A stretch of DNA of 64,000 bases from Pseudomonas chlororaphis subsp. aurantiaca (GTDB lineage Bacteria > Pseudomonadota > Gammaproteobacteria > Pseudomonadales > Pseudomonadaceae). Position numbers and translations under genes: made by a program. The DNA is taken from positions 3,720,001 through 3,784,000 of the forward strand of contig NZ_CP059162.1 in assembly GCF_013466605.1 (NCBI RefSeq). The letters run 5' to 3'. Positions 18,360-26,690 of the stretch are shown here, one piece after another. The number at the start of each line of letters is the position of its first letter. Position 1 is the stretch's first letter. The notes below the pieces were generated by a model. It had not been told where the DNA came from, did no database searches, and saw nothing but the letters and a program-made list of their open reading frames with translations.

Positions 18360-18998
18360 TCAGCCAGCGCGGCGCGCCAATTGCGTGAGGTAAGCGCAGA
18401 ACATGTCTGCCATCGCGTCGGCATAGGTCTGGATCTCTGCGGCGGTGCGCGGGCTTTCTGAAAAGTCCTTGCCTACGCTGCTGAGGGTGGTGGTGATCAA
18501 GTCGGCGGCCAGGACGCGGGCCGCCTGCGGCGCCTCGGGCAGCGCCTCTTCCATGAAAGCCTGGAAAATCCTCTCTCCTTGCGCCTTCACGGCCTGCGCT
18601 TCGGGGGCGTGGCGATACAGCGGCGCGGCGTCGTTGAGCGCCACGCGCATCCTGGCTTCCTCGCATTCGGAATGGATAAACACCCGGACCAGCACGCGCA
18701 ACCGTTCCAGCGGGGCTTCGCCGACATCTTCGAGGATGCCGCGCAGCATCTGCGTGGTCTGTTGCCACTCATCGCTTTGCAGCCGGAACAGGATCGCCGC
18801 CTTGTTCGGGAAGTATTGGTACAGCGAACCGATGCTGACGCCGGCCTTCTCGGCCACCCGCGCGGTGGTGAAACGCTGCGCGCCTTCTTTGGCCAAAACC
18901 TGAGTAGCGGCTTCCAGGATCGCCGCGACCAGCTCCGTCGAGCGCGCCTGTTTAGGGGCTTTTCGCGAGGAAACCTGCGGGGTCCGGCGATTGCTCAT
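18360..18998 (-). CDS. TetR-family transcriptional regulator
   Basis: A 212-residue protein with a TetR DNA-binding N-terminus (AATQVLAKEGAQRFTTARVAEKAGVSIGSLYQYFPNKAAIL, about residues 30-70) and an all-helical ligand domain. It is divergent from an O-methyltransferase gene, and the 129-bp gap holds a perfect 8-bp inverted repeat likely to be its operator. The ligand is unknown. Confidence 0.9.
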   Translation of the reverse strand: MSNRRTPQVSSRKAPKQARSTELVAAILEAATQVLAKEGAQRFTTARVAEKAGVSIGSLYQYFPNKAAILFRLQSDEWQQTTQMLRGILEDVGEAPLERLRVLVRVFIHSECEEARMRVALNDAAPLYRHAPEAQAVKAQGERIFQAFMEEALPEAPQAARVLAADLITTTLSSVGKDFSESPRTAAEIQTYADAMADMFCAYLTQLARRAG

Positions 18999-19060
18999 GA
19001 CGGCCTGGCAGGGCCGGAGCCAATGCGAATAGCAGATGCGGTCACTTGCTCATATCCTCT

Positions 19061-19084
19061 AAATGCGACGAATTGATCGCATTT
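19061..19084. promoter_or_regulatory. Probable TetR operator palindrome
   Basis: AAATGCGA and TCGCATTT form a perfect inverted repeat separated by eight bases between the divergent TetR and O-methyltransferase genes, the usual place for autoregulation. Confidence 0.65.
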
Positions 19085-19127
19085 TAGTTACGCGCCACCC
19101 GGCGTCAACTTCACACGGGATCCCCCC

Positions 19128-19787
19128 ATGACCAGCACACTGACTACTTCCCCGCTCGCGCCCTTGCTCGATCGCCTGTTCGAGCAGGCCCATACGGCAA
19201 CCAGCCCGGCCGTCGCCGGCATCTCCCGCGAAGAACGCGAGCGCCTGATGCACAGCAAGACCGAATACATGGATTTCTATGGCCGCCTGAAAGACCTCTG
19301 GCTGCCCGTCTCGCGCGAAACCGGCGGACTGTTGTACATGCTGGCACGCAGCACCCGGGCCCGACACATCGTCGAATTCGGCACCTCGTTCGGCATCTCG
19401 ACCCTGCACCTGGCCGCGGCCATCCGCGACAACGGCGGCGGCCGCCTGATCGGCAGCGAGTTCGAAGCGTCCAAGGTAGAACGGGCACGCCAGCACCTGC
19501 TCGAAGGCAGCCTGGCTGACCTGGTGGAAATCCGCGAAGGCGACGCGCTGAAGACCCTGGCGGTCGACCTTCCGGAAGCCATCGACCTGCTCCTGCTCGA
19601 CGGCGCCAAGGCGCTGTATGCCGACATCCTGGCCCTGGTCGAAAGCCGCCTGCGCCCGGGCGCGCTGATCGTCGCCGATAACACGGATTACTGCCCGGAC
19701 TACCTGGCCCGGGTACGTTCGCCCGGCAGTGGCTACCTGTCCGTGCCCTTCGGCAACGACGTGGAGCTGTCGATGCGGCTTGGCTGA
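19128..19787 (+). CDS. SAM-dependent O-methyltransferase
   Basis: A 219-residue class I methyltransferase of the catechol/caffeoyl-CoA O-methyltransferase type. The SAM motif HIVEFGTSFGISTLHLA lies near residues 80-96, the acidic SAM contact is in IGSEFEASK, and the metal/catalytic region includes LLLLDGAK and IVADNTDY. The natural substrate is not known. It is divergent from TetR, and its TGA overlaps the start of a decayed NTF2-like frame (CTGA where ATGA would be expected). Confidence 0.88.
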   Translation: MTSTLTTSPLAPLLDRLFEQAHTATSPAVAGISREERERLMHSKTEYMDFYGRLKDLWLPVSRETGGLLYMLARSTRARHIVEFGTSFGISTLHLAAAIRDNGGGRLIGSEFEASKVERARQHLLEGSLADLVEIREGDALKTLAVDLPEAIDLLLLDGAKALYADILALVESRLRPGALIVADNTDYCPDYLARVRSPGSGYLSVPFGNDVELSMRLG

Positions 19788-19915
19788 GTCATATCCAAGA
19801 GTACCAAGCGATCATCGAAACCCTCGGCCACTGCATCGAAGGCAACCGGCAGGCCAGCAGCGCGACGATGAAGCCTGTGTTTCATGAACATGGCGACGAT
19901 TTTCGGCCGCCTTGA
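19784..19915 (+). pseudogene. Truncated NTF2-like gene remnant
   Basis: The plus frame from 19784 reads L-SHIQEYQAIIETLGHCIEG then NRQASSATMKPVFHEHGDD, and stops at 19915 after about 43 codons. This resembles the first helices of small NTF2/lumazine-binding-like proteins of about 120 residues. The expected overlapping ATGA start has become CTGA, and everything after the first third is lost. It lies exactly where the M28 peptidase gene of the next cluster ends, and so looks like a gene broken when that cluster arrived. Confidence 0.6.
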
Positions 19916-21558
19916 TCTGGATAACGTCGCGGGCCATCAGCCGGATCTGCCTGTCCCTGGAGTCTGGTCCGGATAGCCGGCGAGCGCAGTGCGGGACGCC
20001 ATGACGAGTCGGCCAGCAGGAGCAGCGTTTCATGAAGCACGTCGATGTCGGCGCAGAGGCTGGTGAAGTCCCAGTACCTGTCGAACGCATCGGACGTGCT
20101 GTGATACAGGTTCGAGTCGTAGAAGTCATGCCGTTTCAGGCCTTCCTCCACGCCCCCGCTGATCAGGTCGCTGCCGGTACTGACCTGGACCGCGGGGATG
20201 TCGATCTTGGCGAAGCTCGCCTGGTCGGATCGGTAGAAGTAGCCGGCGGCGGGCGCGTCATCGAGACTGATTTGCCGGTTCAGTTGCTTGCCGGCCCGCA
20301 TGAACGCACTGGGCAGCTCGGATTGATCACCGTCCACCAGGCTCAGGTCGCGGGTCCTGCCGATTGGCACGAAGCCATCAACGTTGAGCGCCGCGACCAC
20401 ATCAAGGCCGGTCTCGTCGATCAACCGGGCGACCTGGGCGGAACCGAGCATGCCCACCTCCTCCGCGGTGGTCCAGGCAAAGAGCACGGTGCGGCGTAGC
20501 GGGCCCGCGTTCGCCAGCCGCCTGGACAGTTCGAGCAACACAGAGACACCGACCGCGTTGTCAACTGCGCCGGGGTAGTAGCCACGGGGCTGGCTGCTGT
20601 CCGGGGTCCTGCCGAGATGATCCCAGTGCGCGCACAGCAATACGCATTGCCGGGGGAAAAGCGCGCCTTTGTGCATGCCCAGCACATTCCGGCAATGGCC
20701 GATCTTGATCTCGAAACCCAGGCGCAGCTGCAAGCGGACGTCGAGCCAGGGCGCGCGTCTGGCCATCGGCCATGGGTCGGCCAGGAAGGCATCGAGCTCG
20801 ACACCGGCCCTGGACAACAACTGCCGGCCGAAACGTTCGCTGCAGATCCCCTCGAATGCCAGGCCACTGCGCACCGCGCCCGGAAGAAACCGAAACGGCC
20901 GGCGCATCTCGTCCCGTACCAGATGGAAGGCGCTGCCGAACAGCTCATCGGTGTGGACGATGATCACGCCCGCGGCGCCTTGTCGAGCGGCCTCCTCGAA
21001 CTTGTATTCCCAGCGGCCGTAGTAGGTCATCCGCTCACCCTGGAAGCGCTCGCCCCCCGGGCTGTTGCGCCCGGGATCGTTGGGCAGCGCCACCACCACC
21101 TTGCCGACGACATCGAGCCCGGCGTAATCGTCCCACTGGTATTGCGGCGCGACTATGCCGTAGCCGACGAAGACCAGAGGCGCGTTGTCGAACACGACGC
21201 GGGCCTGCTGGGAACGAATCAGCAACTCACCATCGTGCAGCGGGTCGGGCTGCCAACCGTCGCCCTGGATGGTCACCTGCCCGCCCCGCGGGGTAGCGGA
21301 ACCAAGCGCCACGGACTGAAAAAGGCTTCTGCGGCCGTGCCAGGCCTTGAGCCCCATCCCCCGTGCCTTCCCGGCAATCCACAGGGATGCCCGCGCCCCT
21401 CCGGGCTCCCCTGCCCCACGCCCGGCGAAAAGCGCGCCGGACAGGGTCCGGCAGTTGTCGGCGAGTGCCGCGGCATGGGCCTTGTGCCTGAGGTAGCCAC
21501 GCAAGGACGGCGCGCCCCCGGGCTTGGACTTGGCCTTTTTTGGCAGTGACCGGCGCAT
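19882..21558 (-). CDS. M28-family metallopeptidase with PA domain
   Basis: A 558-residue protein with a PA-type inserted domain (about residues 130-260, VFVGYGIVAPQYQWDDYAGLDVVGK) and an M28 di-zinc core. The zinc ligands and catalytic acids are present: AHWDHLG, GAVDNAVG, TTAEEVGMLGS, ALNVDGF and the final His in YHSTSDAFDR. Known relatives are aminopeptidases, usually exported; this one starts MRRSLPKKAKSKPGG with no signal peptide, so it appears cytoplasmic. Its ATG follows the TAG of the amidohydrolase-like gene directly, implying translational coupling. The last ~30 residues are arginine/proline-rich and run over the broken NTF2-like gene, so the original C-terminus may differ. Possible roles are trimming a peptide product or detoxifying it. 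Confidence 0.88.
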   Translation of the reverse strand: MRRSLPKKAKSKPGGAPSLRGYLRHKAHAAALADNCRTLSGALFAGRGAGEPGGARASLWIAGKARGMGLKAWHGRRSLFQSVALGSATPRGGQVTIQGDGWQPDPLHDGELLIRSQQARVVFDNAPLVFVGYGIVAPQYQWDDYAGLDVVGKVVVALPNDPGRNSPGGERFQGERMTYYGRWEYKFEEAARQGAAGVIIVHTDELFGSAFHLVRDEMRRPFRFLPGAVRSGLAFEGICSERFGRQLLSRAGVELDAFLADPWPMARRAPWLDVRLQLRLGFEIKIGHCRNVLGMHKGALFPRQCVLLCAHWDHLGRTPDSSQPRGYYPGAVDNAVGVSVLLELSRRLANAGPLRRTVLFAWTTAEEVGMLGSAQVARLIDETGLDVVAALNVDGFVPIGRTRDLSLVDGDQSELPSAFMRAGKQLNRQISLDDAPAAGYFYRSDQASFAKIDIPAVQVSTGSDLISGGVEEGLKRHDFYDSNLYHSTSDAFDRYWDFTSLCADIDVLHETLLLLADSSWRPALRSPAIRTRLQGQADPADGPRRYPDQGGRKSSPCS

Positions 21559-22344
21559 CTAGGCCCCCTGCTCCCTGGAAAAATGCTTGAACAACCGGGC
21601 GCCATTGTCGAAGAACACCTGCCGGTGGTACTGCGGCGCAATCGCCCTGGCGCACGCGGCGAAATAACCCGGGTAATCGACAGCGGGCCAACCCGAGCCG
21701 AAGACCAACCTGTCCGGCTTGCCGGTGTAGTCGAGCATCCAGCGGATCGGCTCGATCAGCAGCCTGTCCAGCGTGGCCTCGGAGACATCGCTCAACGGGC
21801 CCTCGATGATCGAACTGAGGTCGAGCCAGACATTGTGATTCTTCGCCGCGAGCACCGCGGCATCGGTGAACCAGGGATTGCCGCTGTGCACCAGGAGGAA
21901 GTTCACCTCGGGATGCTCGACTATGACCTCGTCCAGGCTCAGCGGATGGGCATACTTGAGCTTGGAGCGATGCCAGCCGGTGTCGCCGCTGTGGAACAGC
22001 ACCGGGACATCGAACTGGCGCGCCAGGGCGTACAGCTCCCGAAGCCGAGGGTCGTCGGCGTACACATGCATGAACCCGAGGTTGATCTTGATCGCCAGGT
22101 AGACGCCGTCGGCCAGCCCCTGTGCCAGCGACTCGGAGCACCATTCAGGCTGGGCGATGACCGCGCACCTGCCCACCCCCAGTTCCCGCAACGCCTGGTC
22201 GCCGCAGGCGGGGGCACGGGAGTCGGTCACCGAGGCGACGATATTGAAGCGTGATTGCAACGCCTGGAACGCTTGCAGGCTGCCCGCCGCGGCGAACTCG
22301 GTATGCACGTGCGCGTCGAGAACGGGCCCGGAATAAGTGCTCAT
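21559..22344 (-). CDS. Amidohydrolase-2-fold protein with altered active site
   Basis: A 261-residue TIM-barrel protein of the amidohydrolase-2/ACMSD type. It has the N-terminal metal motif DAHVHTEF, further His residues in VLFHSGDTGW and LLVHSGNPWF, and the C-terminal barrel strand LVFGSGWPAVDYPG. In active relatives this last strand reads FGSDWP; here the metal/water-activating Asp is Gly (GGT for GAT). The protein may be inactive as a hydrolase or catalyse something else. ATG 22344 was chosen because AGGGAAG precedes it by about ten bases. It is in the biosynthetic array, 64 bp downstream of the second permease. Confidence 0.82.
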   Translation of the reverse strand: MSTYSGPVLDAHVHTEFAAAGSLQAFQALQSRFNIVASVTDSRAPACGDQALRELGVGRCAVIAQPEWCSESLAQGLADGVYLAIKINLGFMHVYADDPRLRELYALARQFDVPVLFHSGDTGWHRSKLKYAHPLSLDEVIVEHPEVNFLLVHSGNPWFTDAAVLAAKNHNVWLDLSSIIEGPLSDVSEATLDRLLIEPIRWMLDYTGKPDRLVFGSGWPAVDYPGYFAACARAIAPQYHRQVFFDNGARLFKHFSREQGA

Positions 22345-22408
22345 CGAAAAACTTCCCTGTGGGTCGATCACTATCGCCGCGCGGCATCCGGCGCGGCACC
22401 TTGAAGCA

Positions 22409-23197
22409 CTAGCTGCTAGCGCTGCTGTAGGACCTCAGGGCAAACAGCCAGAACACCCTGGACAGGCACAGGAAGGCGACAGCGAACAGAATCGCGCCGA
22501 GTACCTGCGGCCATCCGACCATGCCCATGGCCCCGGTAACCGGGACGTTGGAAACGAAATACACCGGGACGAGGAAGGTCAGTATCGTGCGGATCGTCTG
22601 CGGAAAGGCCGATACCGGAAACCGTGCGATTTCCATCAGCGTATAGCTGATGATCCAGACATCGCCGATCTTCACGAACCAGATCGACAAGGTGCAGGTG
22701 ATCAGGAACACCGAGTAGAAAATCGCCACCCCCGCGGCCATCAGCCCGAGGAACGCTGCGAGGTTGCCTGCACCCAGCGCGCCTTCGCTGTACATGGCGT
22801 ACAGCACCACGGCAAGGCCGATCAGTACCCGGGGCAGTTCCCAGAGGCTGATCTTCGAACAGGACACCAGGAACTGACTGTCGACCGGACGCACCAGCAG
22901 GTAATCCAGGTCACCGGTGCGCACCTTCTCCGACAACGCGTGCAGGCTGGGAAACAGCCAGACCTCCAGCAGGCCCTCGAGGATCAGCGCCACGCCGAAC
23001 AGCGCCAACACCTGGTGGAGGTTCCAGCCGCCCAGGCTGCCGACTTCGGCGAACATGGCATCGAGGAAGTACAGCGCCAGGAGCATGCCGACCACCGTAT
23101 TCACCGCATTGGTGATGGCATTGGCGCGAAACTCCAGTTCCGCGAGCATCGAATGCCTGATCAGGGCCAGCAGGACTTTCAAGGTTCTCAGGCTCAT
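22409..23197 (-). CDS. ABC-2 type exporter permease (second subunit)
   Basis: A 262-residue protein with six predicted membrane helices, of the uncharacterised ABC-2 permease type paired with a second permease and an ATPase (COG3694-like). ATG 23197 overlaps the stop of the first permease by four bases (ATGA), giving translational coupling, so the longer upstream frame was not used. With its two partners it probably exports the product of the cluster. Confidence 0.85.
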   Translation of the reverse strand: MSLRTLKVLLALIRHSMLAELEFRANAITNAVNTVVGMLLALYFLDAMFAEVGSLGGWNLHQVLALFGVALILEGLLEVWLFPSLHALSEKVRTGDLDYLLVRPVDSQFLVSCSKISLWELPRVLIGLAVVLYAMYSEGALGAGNLAAFLGLMAAGVAIFYSVFLITCTLSIWFVKIGDVWIISYTLMEIARFPVSAFPQTIRTILTFLVPVYFVSNVPVTGAMGMVGWPQVLGAILFAVAFLCLSRVFWLFALRSYSSASS

Positions 23198-23997
23198 ATG
23201 CCGGCTCCGGAAAAGCGCTTCAGGCCCTGGCGCCACAGGCCCCGGCGCAACGCCACCAGCACCAGCACCCAGAACAGCTGGGCCACGAAACCGTACAGCA
23301 GCTCGATGCCCGCGGCCTTACCGATCAGCACCTTGACGGGAAAATCCAGAGCCGAGGCGAATGGCAGCAGCGCGACGATGGAGCGGGTCGCCTCGGGGAA
23401 CAGGTCGACGGGAATGAGCGTGCCGCCCAGAACGGTGTACATCGACCAGACCAGGGCATCCAGCGCCACGGAGTTGGCCATCCAGAACGCCAGCAGGCCG
23501 ACGCAGTAATAGATATGGAAAATGATGATCCAGGCCAGGACCAGCGAGACCAGGAAAAACGGCAGCTGCCTGGCGATGCTCGGCAGGTCAATGTCGAACA
23601 GGGAGGCGCCGATGCAAAACACCGTCACCACGATCGGCGCGCGCACCAGCATCTGCCCCAGATGTTCGGCCACATGGAACCAGAACGGCGCGACCGGCTT
23701 GAGCAGGCGGCCCGACAAGGTGCCGTGGCGTATCTCGTCGTTCAGCACGAAGATGACCCAGACCGCGGTCAGTTGCCTGACCAGATAGATGCCCAGGAAA
23801 TACGCCACGAAATCGCTTGCAGCGTACCCACCAATCACCTGGTCCCGGGAAAGCTCCCACCAGATCAGCATCATGAACAACGGCGCGACGCCGCTGATCA
23901 GCCACACGAACAGCTGCGCCCGGTAGATCACGGTCACCAGCACGCTCGTGCGGATCAGGCGCCCGGCAATGCCGGGCAACGAAGCCAGGGCGACCAT
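23194..23997 (-). CDS. ABC-2 type exporter permease (first subunit)
   Basis: A 267-residue, six-helix membrane protein of the COG4587-like ABC-2 permease group (FVAYFLGIYLVRQLTAVWV, NDEIRHGTLSGRLLKP). ATG 23997 overlaps the TGA of the ATPase gene by four bases, so the 455-residue frame that extends upstream in the ORF is mostly out-of-frame ATPase sequence and was rejected as the start. Confidence 0.86.
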   Translation of the reverse strand: MVALASLPGIAGRLIRTSVLVTVIYRAQLFVWLISGVAPLFMMLIWWELSRDQVIGGYAASDFVAYFLGIYLVRQLTAVWVIFVLNDEIRHGTLSGRLLKPVAPFWFHVAEHLGQMLVRAPIVVTVFCIGASLFDIDLPSIARQLPFFLVSLVLAWIIIFHIYYCVGLLAFWMANSVALDALVWSMYTVLGGTLIPVDLFPEATRSIVALLPFASALDFPVKVLIGKAAGIELLYGFVAQLFWVLVLVALRRGLWRQGLKRFSGAGI

Positions 23998-24983
23998 CAG
24001 GCGTGCTCCCTTGGCAGCAACAGGCGGGGGAACGCCTGCTCGAGGGACGGGCTCTGGATCGAGATGTCCGTCACCGGGAAGCTCGCCAGCAGCTGTGCCA
24101 CGGTCTTGGCGACCTGCTCCTCGGGCACCAACAGTTCGGCGCCTTCGTTGTCCAGCCGGATCAGCTCGCCATAGGGGCGCAGGGATTCGTCGCTGACCGC
24201 CGAGGAGAAACGCAGGCACACCCGGCGCTCGGAAACATGGGCCTTCACCAGCGCCTGCCGGCCGCCGTCGAACACCACCTGGCCACGGTCCAGGACGATG
24301 ACCCGGTTGGCCAGCGCCTCGATGTCCGCCATGTAGTGCGAGGTCAGGATGATCGTCGCCCCGAACGCCTTGTTGTAGTCGACGAGGAATTTGCGGATCG
24401 CGACCTGCATTTCCAGGTCCAGGCCGATGGTGGGCTCGTCGAGAAACAGAATGCTCGGGCGATGCAGCAACGACAGGATGAGCTCGCATTTCATCCGCTC
24501 GCCCAGGGACAGCTTCCTGACCGGGCGGCGGGCGATGTCGCCGGCCGACAGCAACTCGCACAGTTCATCGATCCGGCGCCGGCATTCGGCAGGCGGTATG
24601 TCGTAGAGGGCACCGTGCAGGTGGAAAGACTCCAGCGCCGGCAAGTCCCAGGTCAGTTGCTGCTTTTGCCCCATGACCAGGGTGATCGACTTGAGGAACT
24701 CCGGCCGTCTCTTGAAGGGTTCATGTCCCAGGACCGAGAGATGCCCGCTGCTGGGCCGGACGATGCCCGAGAGCATTTTCAGGGTCGTGGTCTTGCCCGC
24801 GCCATTGCCGCCGAGAAACCCGACCACCTCACCCGCGTCGATCGAAAAGGAGACATCCCTGACCGCGGGGATGAACTCTTTCTCACGCCGAAAATACCGG
24901 AGCAGGCTGCGTGAATGGCCGTCACTGGCTCGGTACACTTCGTATACCTTGCTGACATCACACAGCTCGATTGCTTTTGACAT
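23997..24983 (-). CDS. ABC exporter ATPase
   Basis: A 328-residue ATPase of the COG4586/DrrA-like type that works with two ABC-2 permeases. Walker A is GGNGAGKTT, the Q-loop is in LVMGQKQQ, the signature is LSLGERMKCE (about residues 165-174), Walker B is ILFLDEPTIGLD, and the H-loop is TSHYM. A C-terminal extension of about 90 residues follows the core, as in DrrA-type drug exporters. SD GGAGATGT stands just before the ATG. It is the first gene of the exporter trio and lies 118 bp after the VOC-like gene. Confidence 0.92.
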   Translation of the reverse strand: MSKAIELCDVSKVYEVYRASDGHSRSLLRYFRREKEFIPAVRDVSFSIDAGEVVGFLGGNGAGKTTTLKMLSGIVRPSSGHLSVLGHEPFKRRPEFLKSITLVMGQKQQLTWDLPALESFHLHGALYDIPPAECRRRIDELCELLSAGDIARRPVRKLSLGERMKCELILSLLHRPSILFLDEPTIGLDLEMQVAIRKFLVDYNKAFGATIILTSHYMADIEALANRVIVLDRGQVVFDGGRQALVKAHVSERRVCLRFSSAVSDESLRPYGELIRLDNEGAELLVPEEQVAKTVAQLLASFPVTDISIQSPSLEQAFPRLLLPREHA

Positions 24984-25101
24984 ACATCTCCTTGATAACT
25001 CGCGCGTCCTGCGATTCAGTCAAAACGCCAGAATACTAGCATGGTGATCCTAGGTACTTGCCCGGCTGGCCGGGACCATCGGCAGCTGTGGCGCGGCGTA
25101 T

Positions 25102-25938
25102 TTATCGGCGGCGCGCCAGCAGTTGCGCCTGATGCCAGGCAGGGGACAATCCCGTGTCGATTACAAGACAGATCGACGGCGCGACCTTTGACTGGGCGAG
25201 CAGCCCCAGGCCGGGCACGTGGTCCAGGGCGAAGTCGGCCGCTTCGAGCATCGCGGTTGTCCGACCCAGGTCGACCGTGGCCAGGTGCACCAGGCAGGAC
25301 GCCCGCGCCAAGTCCACCGGCCCACTGTGGCGCTGCGCTGCGCGGTGCAGAAACGCCAGCCACTGGTGACCGATGGACAAGTGCCCCTCCTCCGTGCCGA
25401 TGCTCCCCGTCACGTCGCCAAGGCCTTCGAAGCAATGGCGTCGATCCTGCTCGGGCTGGGCGCAGAGCAATGACACCCCGCTGATCGCAAACAGGCCATT
25501 TTCCGCTACCAGCAGGGTGAGGTCCGTACCGATACCGCGCAGGTACTGAATGACCGACACCGGTACATCTCCCGGGCTGCGGGCCGGCAGGCTGGCAATC
25601 AGCCAGGCCGGTGCCTCCTCGCCCAACGGCGTCTTCTCGGTCACCGCCAGGGCCGCACGCCGCGCGGGCGAAAGGCCTTCGACATCCGCCAGCAGATCGG
25701 TCGAGCAGAGCCAGATCGAACAGGGTCGAAGATCCTGCCCCTCCCCGGCCCCCACGGCCCCCTCGGAACAGAACTCAAGATACCCCCCACTCAACCTGAA
25801 GAAGGCGCTTACGCGTCCGTCGCCGTGCTGCACTTGTCGCGTATGCCCGATGAAGCCTGCCCGCTCCCACTGTCCGATGACCTCCGCGAACAGGCCCTCC
25901 GGCAGCGGATAGACGATGTGATCAAGATGGGATATCAC
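25102..25938 (-). CDS. VOC/glyoxalase-like protein
   Basis: A 278-residue protein starting ISHLDHIVYPLPEG, the typical first strand of the VOC (glyoxalase/bleomycin-resistance) fold with a metal-type His, and with GGYLEFCSE closing the first module. The second half is more divergent but has LVHLATVDLGRT strands. GTG 25938 was chosen because AGGGAG precedes it by about nine bases; the upstream ORF extension lacks family features. The reaction is unknown. VOC proteins can be isomerases, dioxygenases, or binders that sequester an antibiotic. Confidence 0.72.
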   Translation of the reverse strand: MISHLDHIVYPLPEGLFAEVIGQWERAGFIGHTRQVQHGDGRVSAFFRLSGGYLEFCSEGAVGAGEGQDLRPCSIWLCSTDLLADVEGLSPARRAALAVTEKTPLGEEAPAWLIASLPARSPGDVPVSVIQYLRGIGTDLTLLVAENGLFAISGVSLLCAQPEQDRRHCFEGLGDVTGSIGTEEGHLSIGHQWLAFLHRAAQRHSGPVDLARASCLVHLATVDLGRTTAMLEAADFALDHVPGLGLLAQSKVAPSICLVIDTGLSPAWHQAQLLARRR

Positions 25939-26024
25939 CAGCGCTCTCCCTGCGGCTGCAATCGATGTCCAGTTCCCCCGTCGCCCGCCGAAGCACCGTC
26001 CTGTGCTCAGGCATGGGTATCGGT

Positions 26025-26654
26025 CTAAGGGCGCTTGCCCCGGGTGCAAAGCGTCAGCCCGTGCTCGTGCACGCCACCGCTTTTCACCTCCTGGGTCACC
26101 GCCTGCAAGCCCGTCGCCTTGAAGGCGTCGAGATAGCGAGCTTGCGGCCAGCGCGTCAGCTTCACGCCCAGCTCTTGCGCCCAGTCCTGCGACTCGTGGC
26201 TTTCCTCGTAGTAGTCGACCATGACGATCAGTTCTCCGCCCGGCGCCAGCAGGCTGGCGGCTTTCTCGATGGCGGCGGCGATGTCCTCGAAGTAATAGAA
26301 CACCTCCATGGAGAAGATCAGATCGAAATGGCGGCCTGCTGGCGGGCGCCAGTTCAGGAAGCTCTCGACATCGATCTCGACGTTATCCAGGTCGGACACC
26401 CTGGTGGCGCACATGCGGGCCATTTCCTGGCTGAGTTCCACGGCAAGGCAATGCCCGCTGGCGAACTTCGACCTGGCCATGTACTCCAGGGCGTAACCAT
26501 TGCCCGGCCCGATCTCCAGGTAACGCCCTGTAGATGGTTCAAGGGCGGACAGCACAGGCTCGACCCGGGCCCAATGTTCCCGGGCCATGTCCACCGCGCC
26601 ATCCTCGATGGCCCACTCGTCGAAGAGCGCCTCGACTTCCAGTTCGTGACTCAT
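26025..26654 (-). CDS. Class I SAM-dependent methyltransferase
   Basis: A 209-residue methyltransferase. SAM motif I is RYLEIGPGNGYALEYMA (about residues 43-59), the acidic loop is CLAVELSQE, and motif II is HFDLIFSMEVFYYFED. The C-terminus has LIVMVDYYEESHESQDW. It resembles small-molecule methylases of the UbiE/Trm group; the target is unknown. SD AGGAG lies six bases before the ATG. It is probably a tailoring enzyme of the cluster. Confidence 0.88.
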   Translation of the reverse strand: MSHELEVEALFDEWAIEDGAVDMAREHWARVEPVLSALEPSTGRYLEIGPGNGYALEYMARSKFASGHCLAVELSQEMARMCATRVSDLDNVEIDVESFLNWRPPAGRHFDLIFSMEVFYYFEDIAAAIEKAASLLAPGGELIVMVDYYEESHESQDWAQELGVKLTRWPQARYLDAFKATGLQAVTQEVKSGGVHEHGLTLCTRGKRP

Positions 26655-26690
26655 CCAACACTCCTGTTTGCAGTTGGGATTCGACCCGCG

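Noticed and set aside
23194..24561. 455-residue version of the first exporter permease
   Set aside because: The first ~188 codons read the ATPase gene in the wrong frame; the ATGA overlap at 23997 marks the true start.
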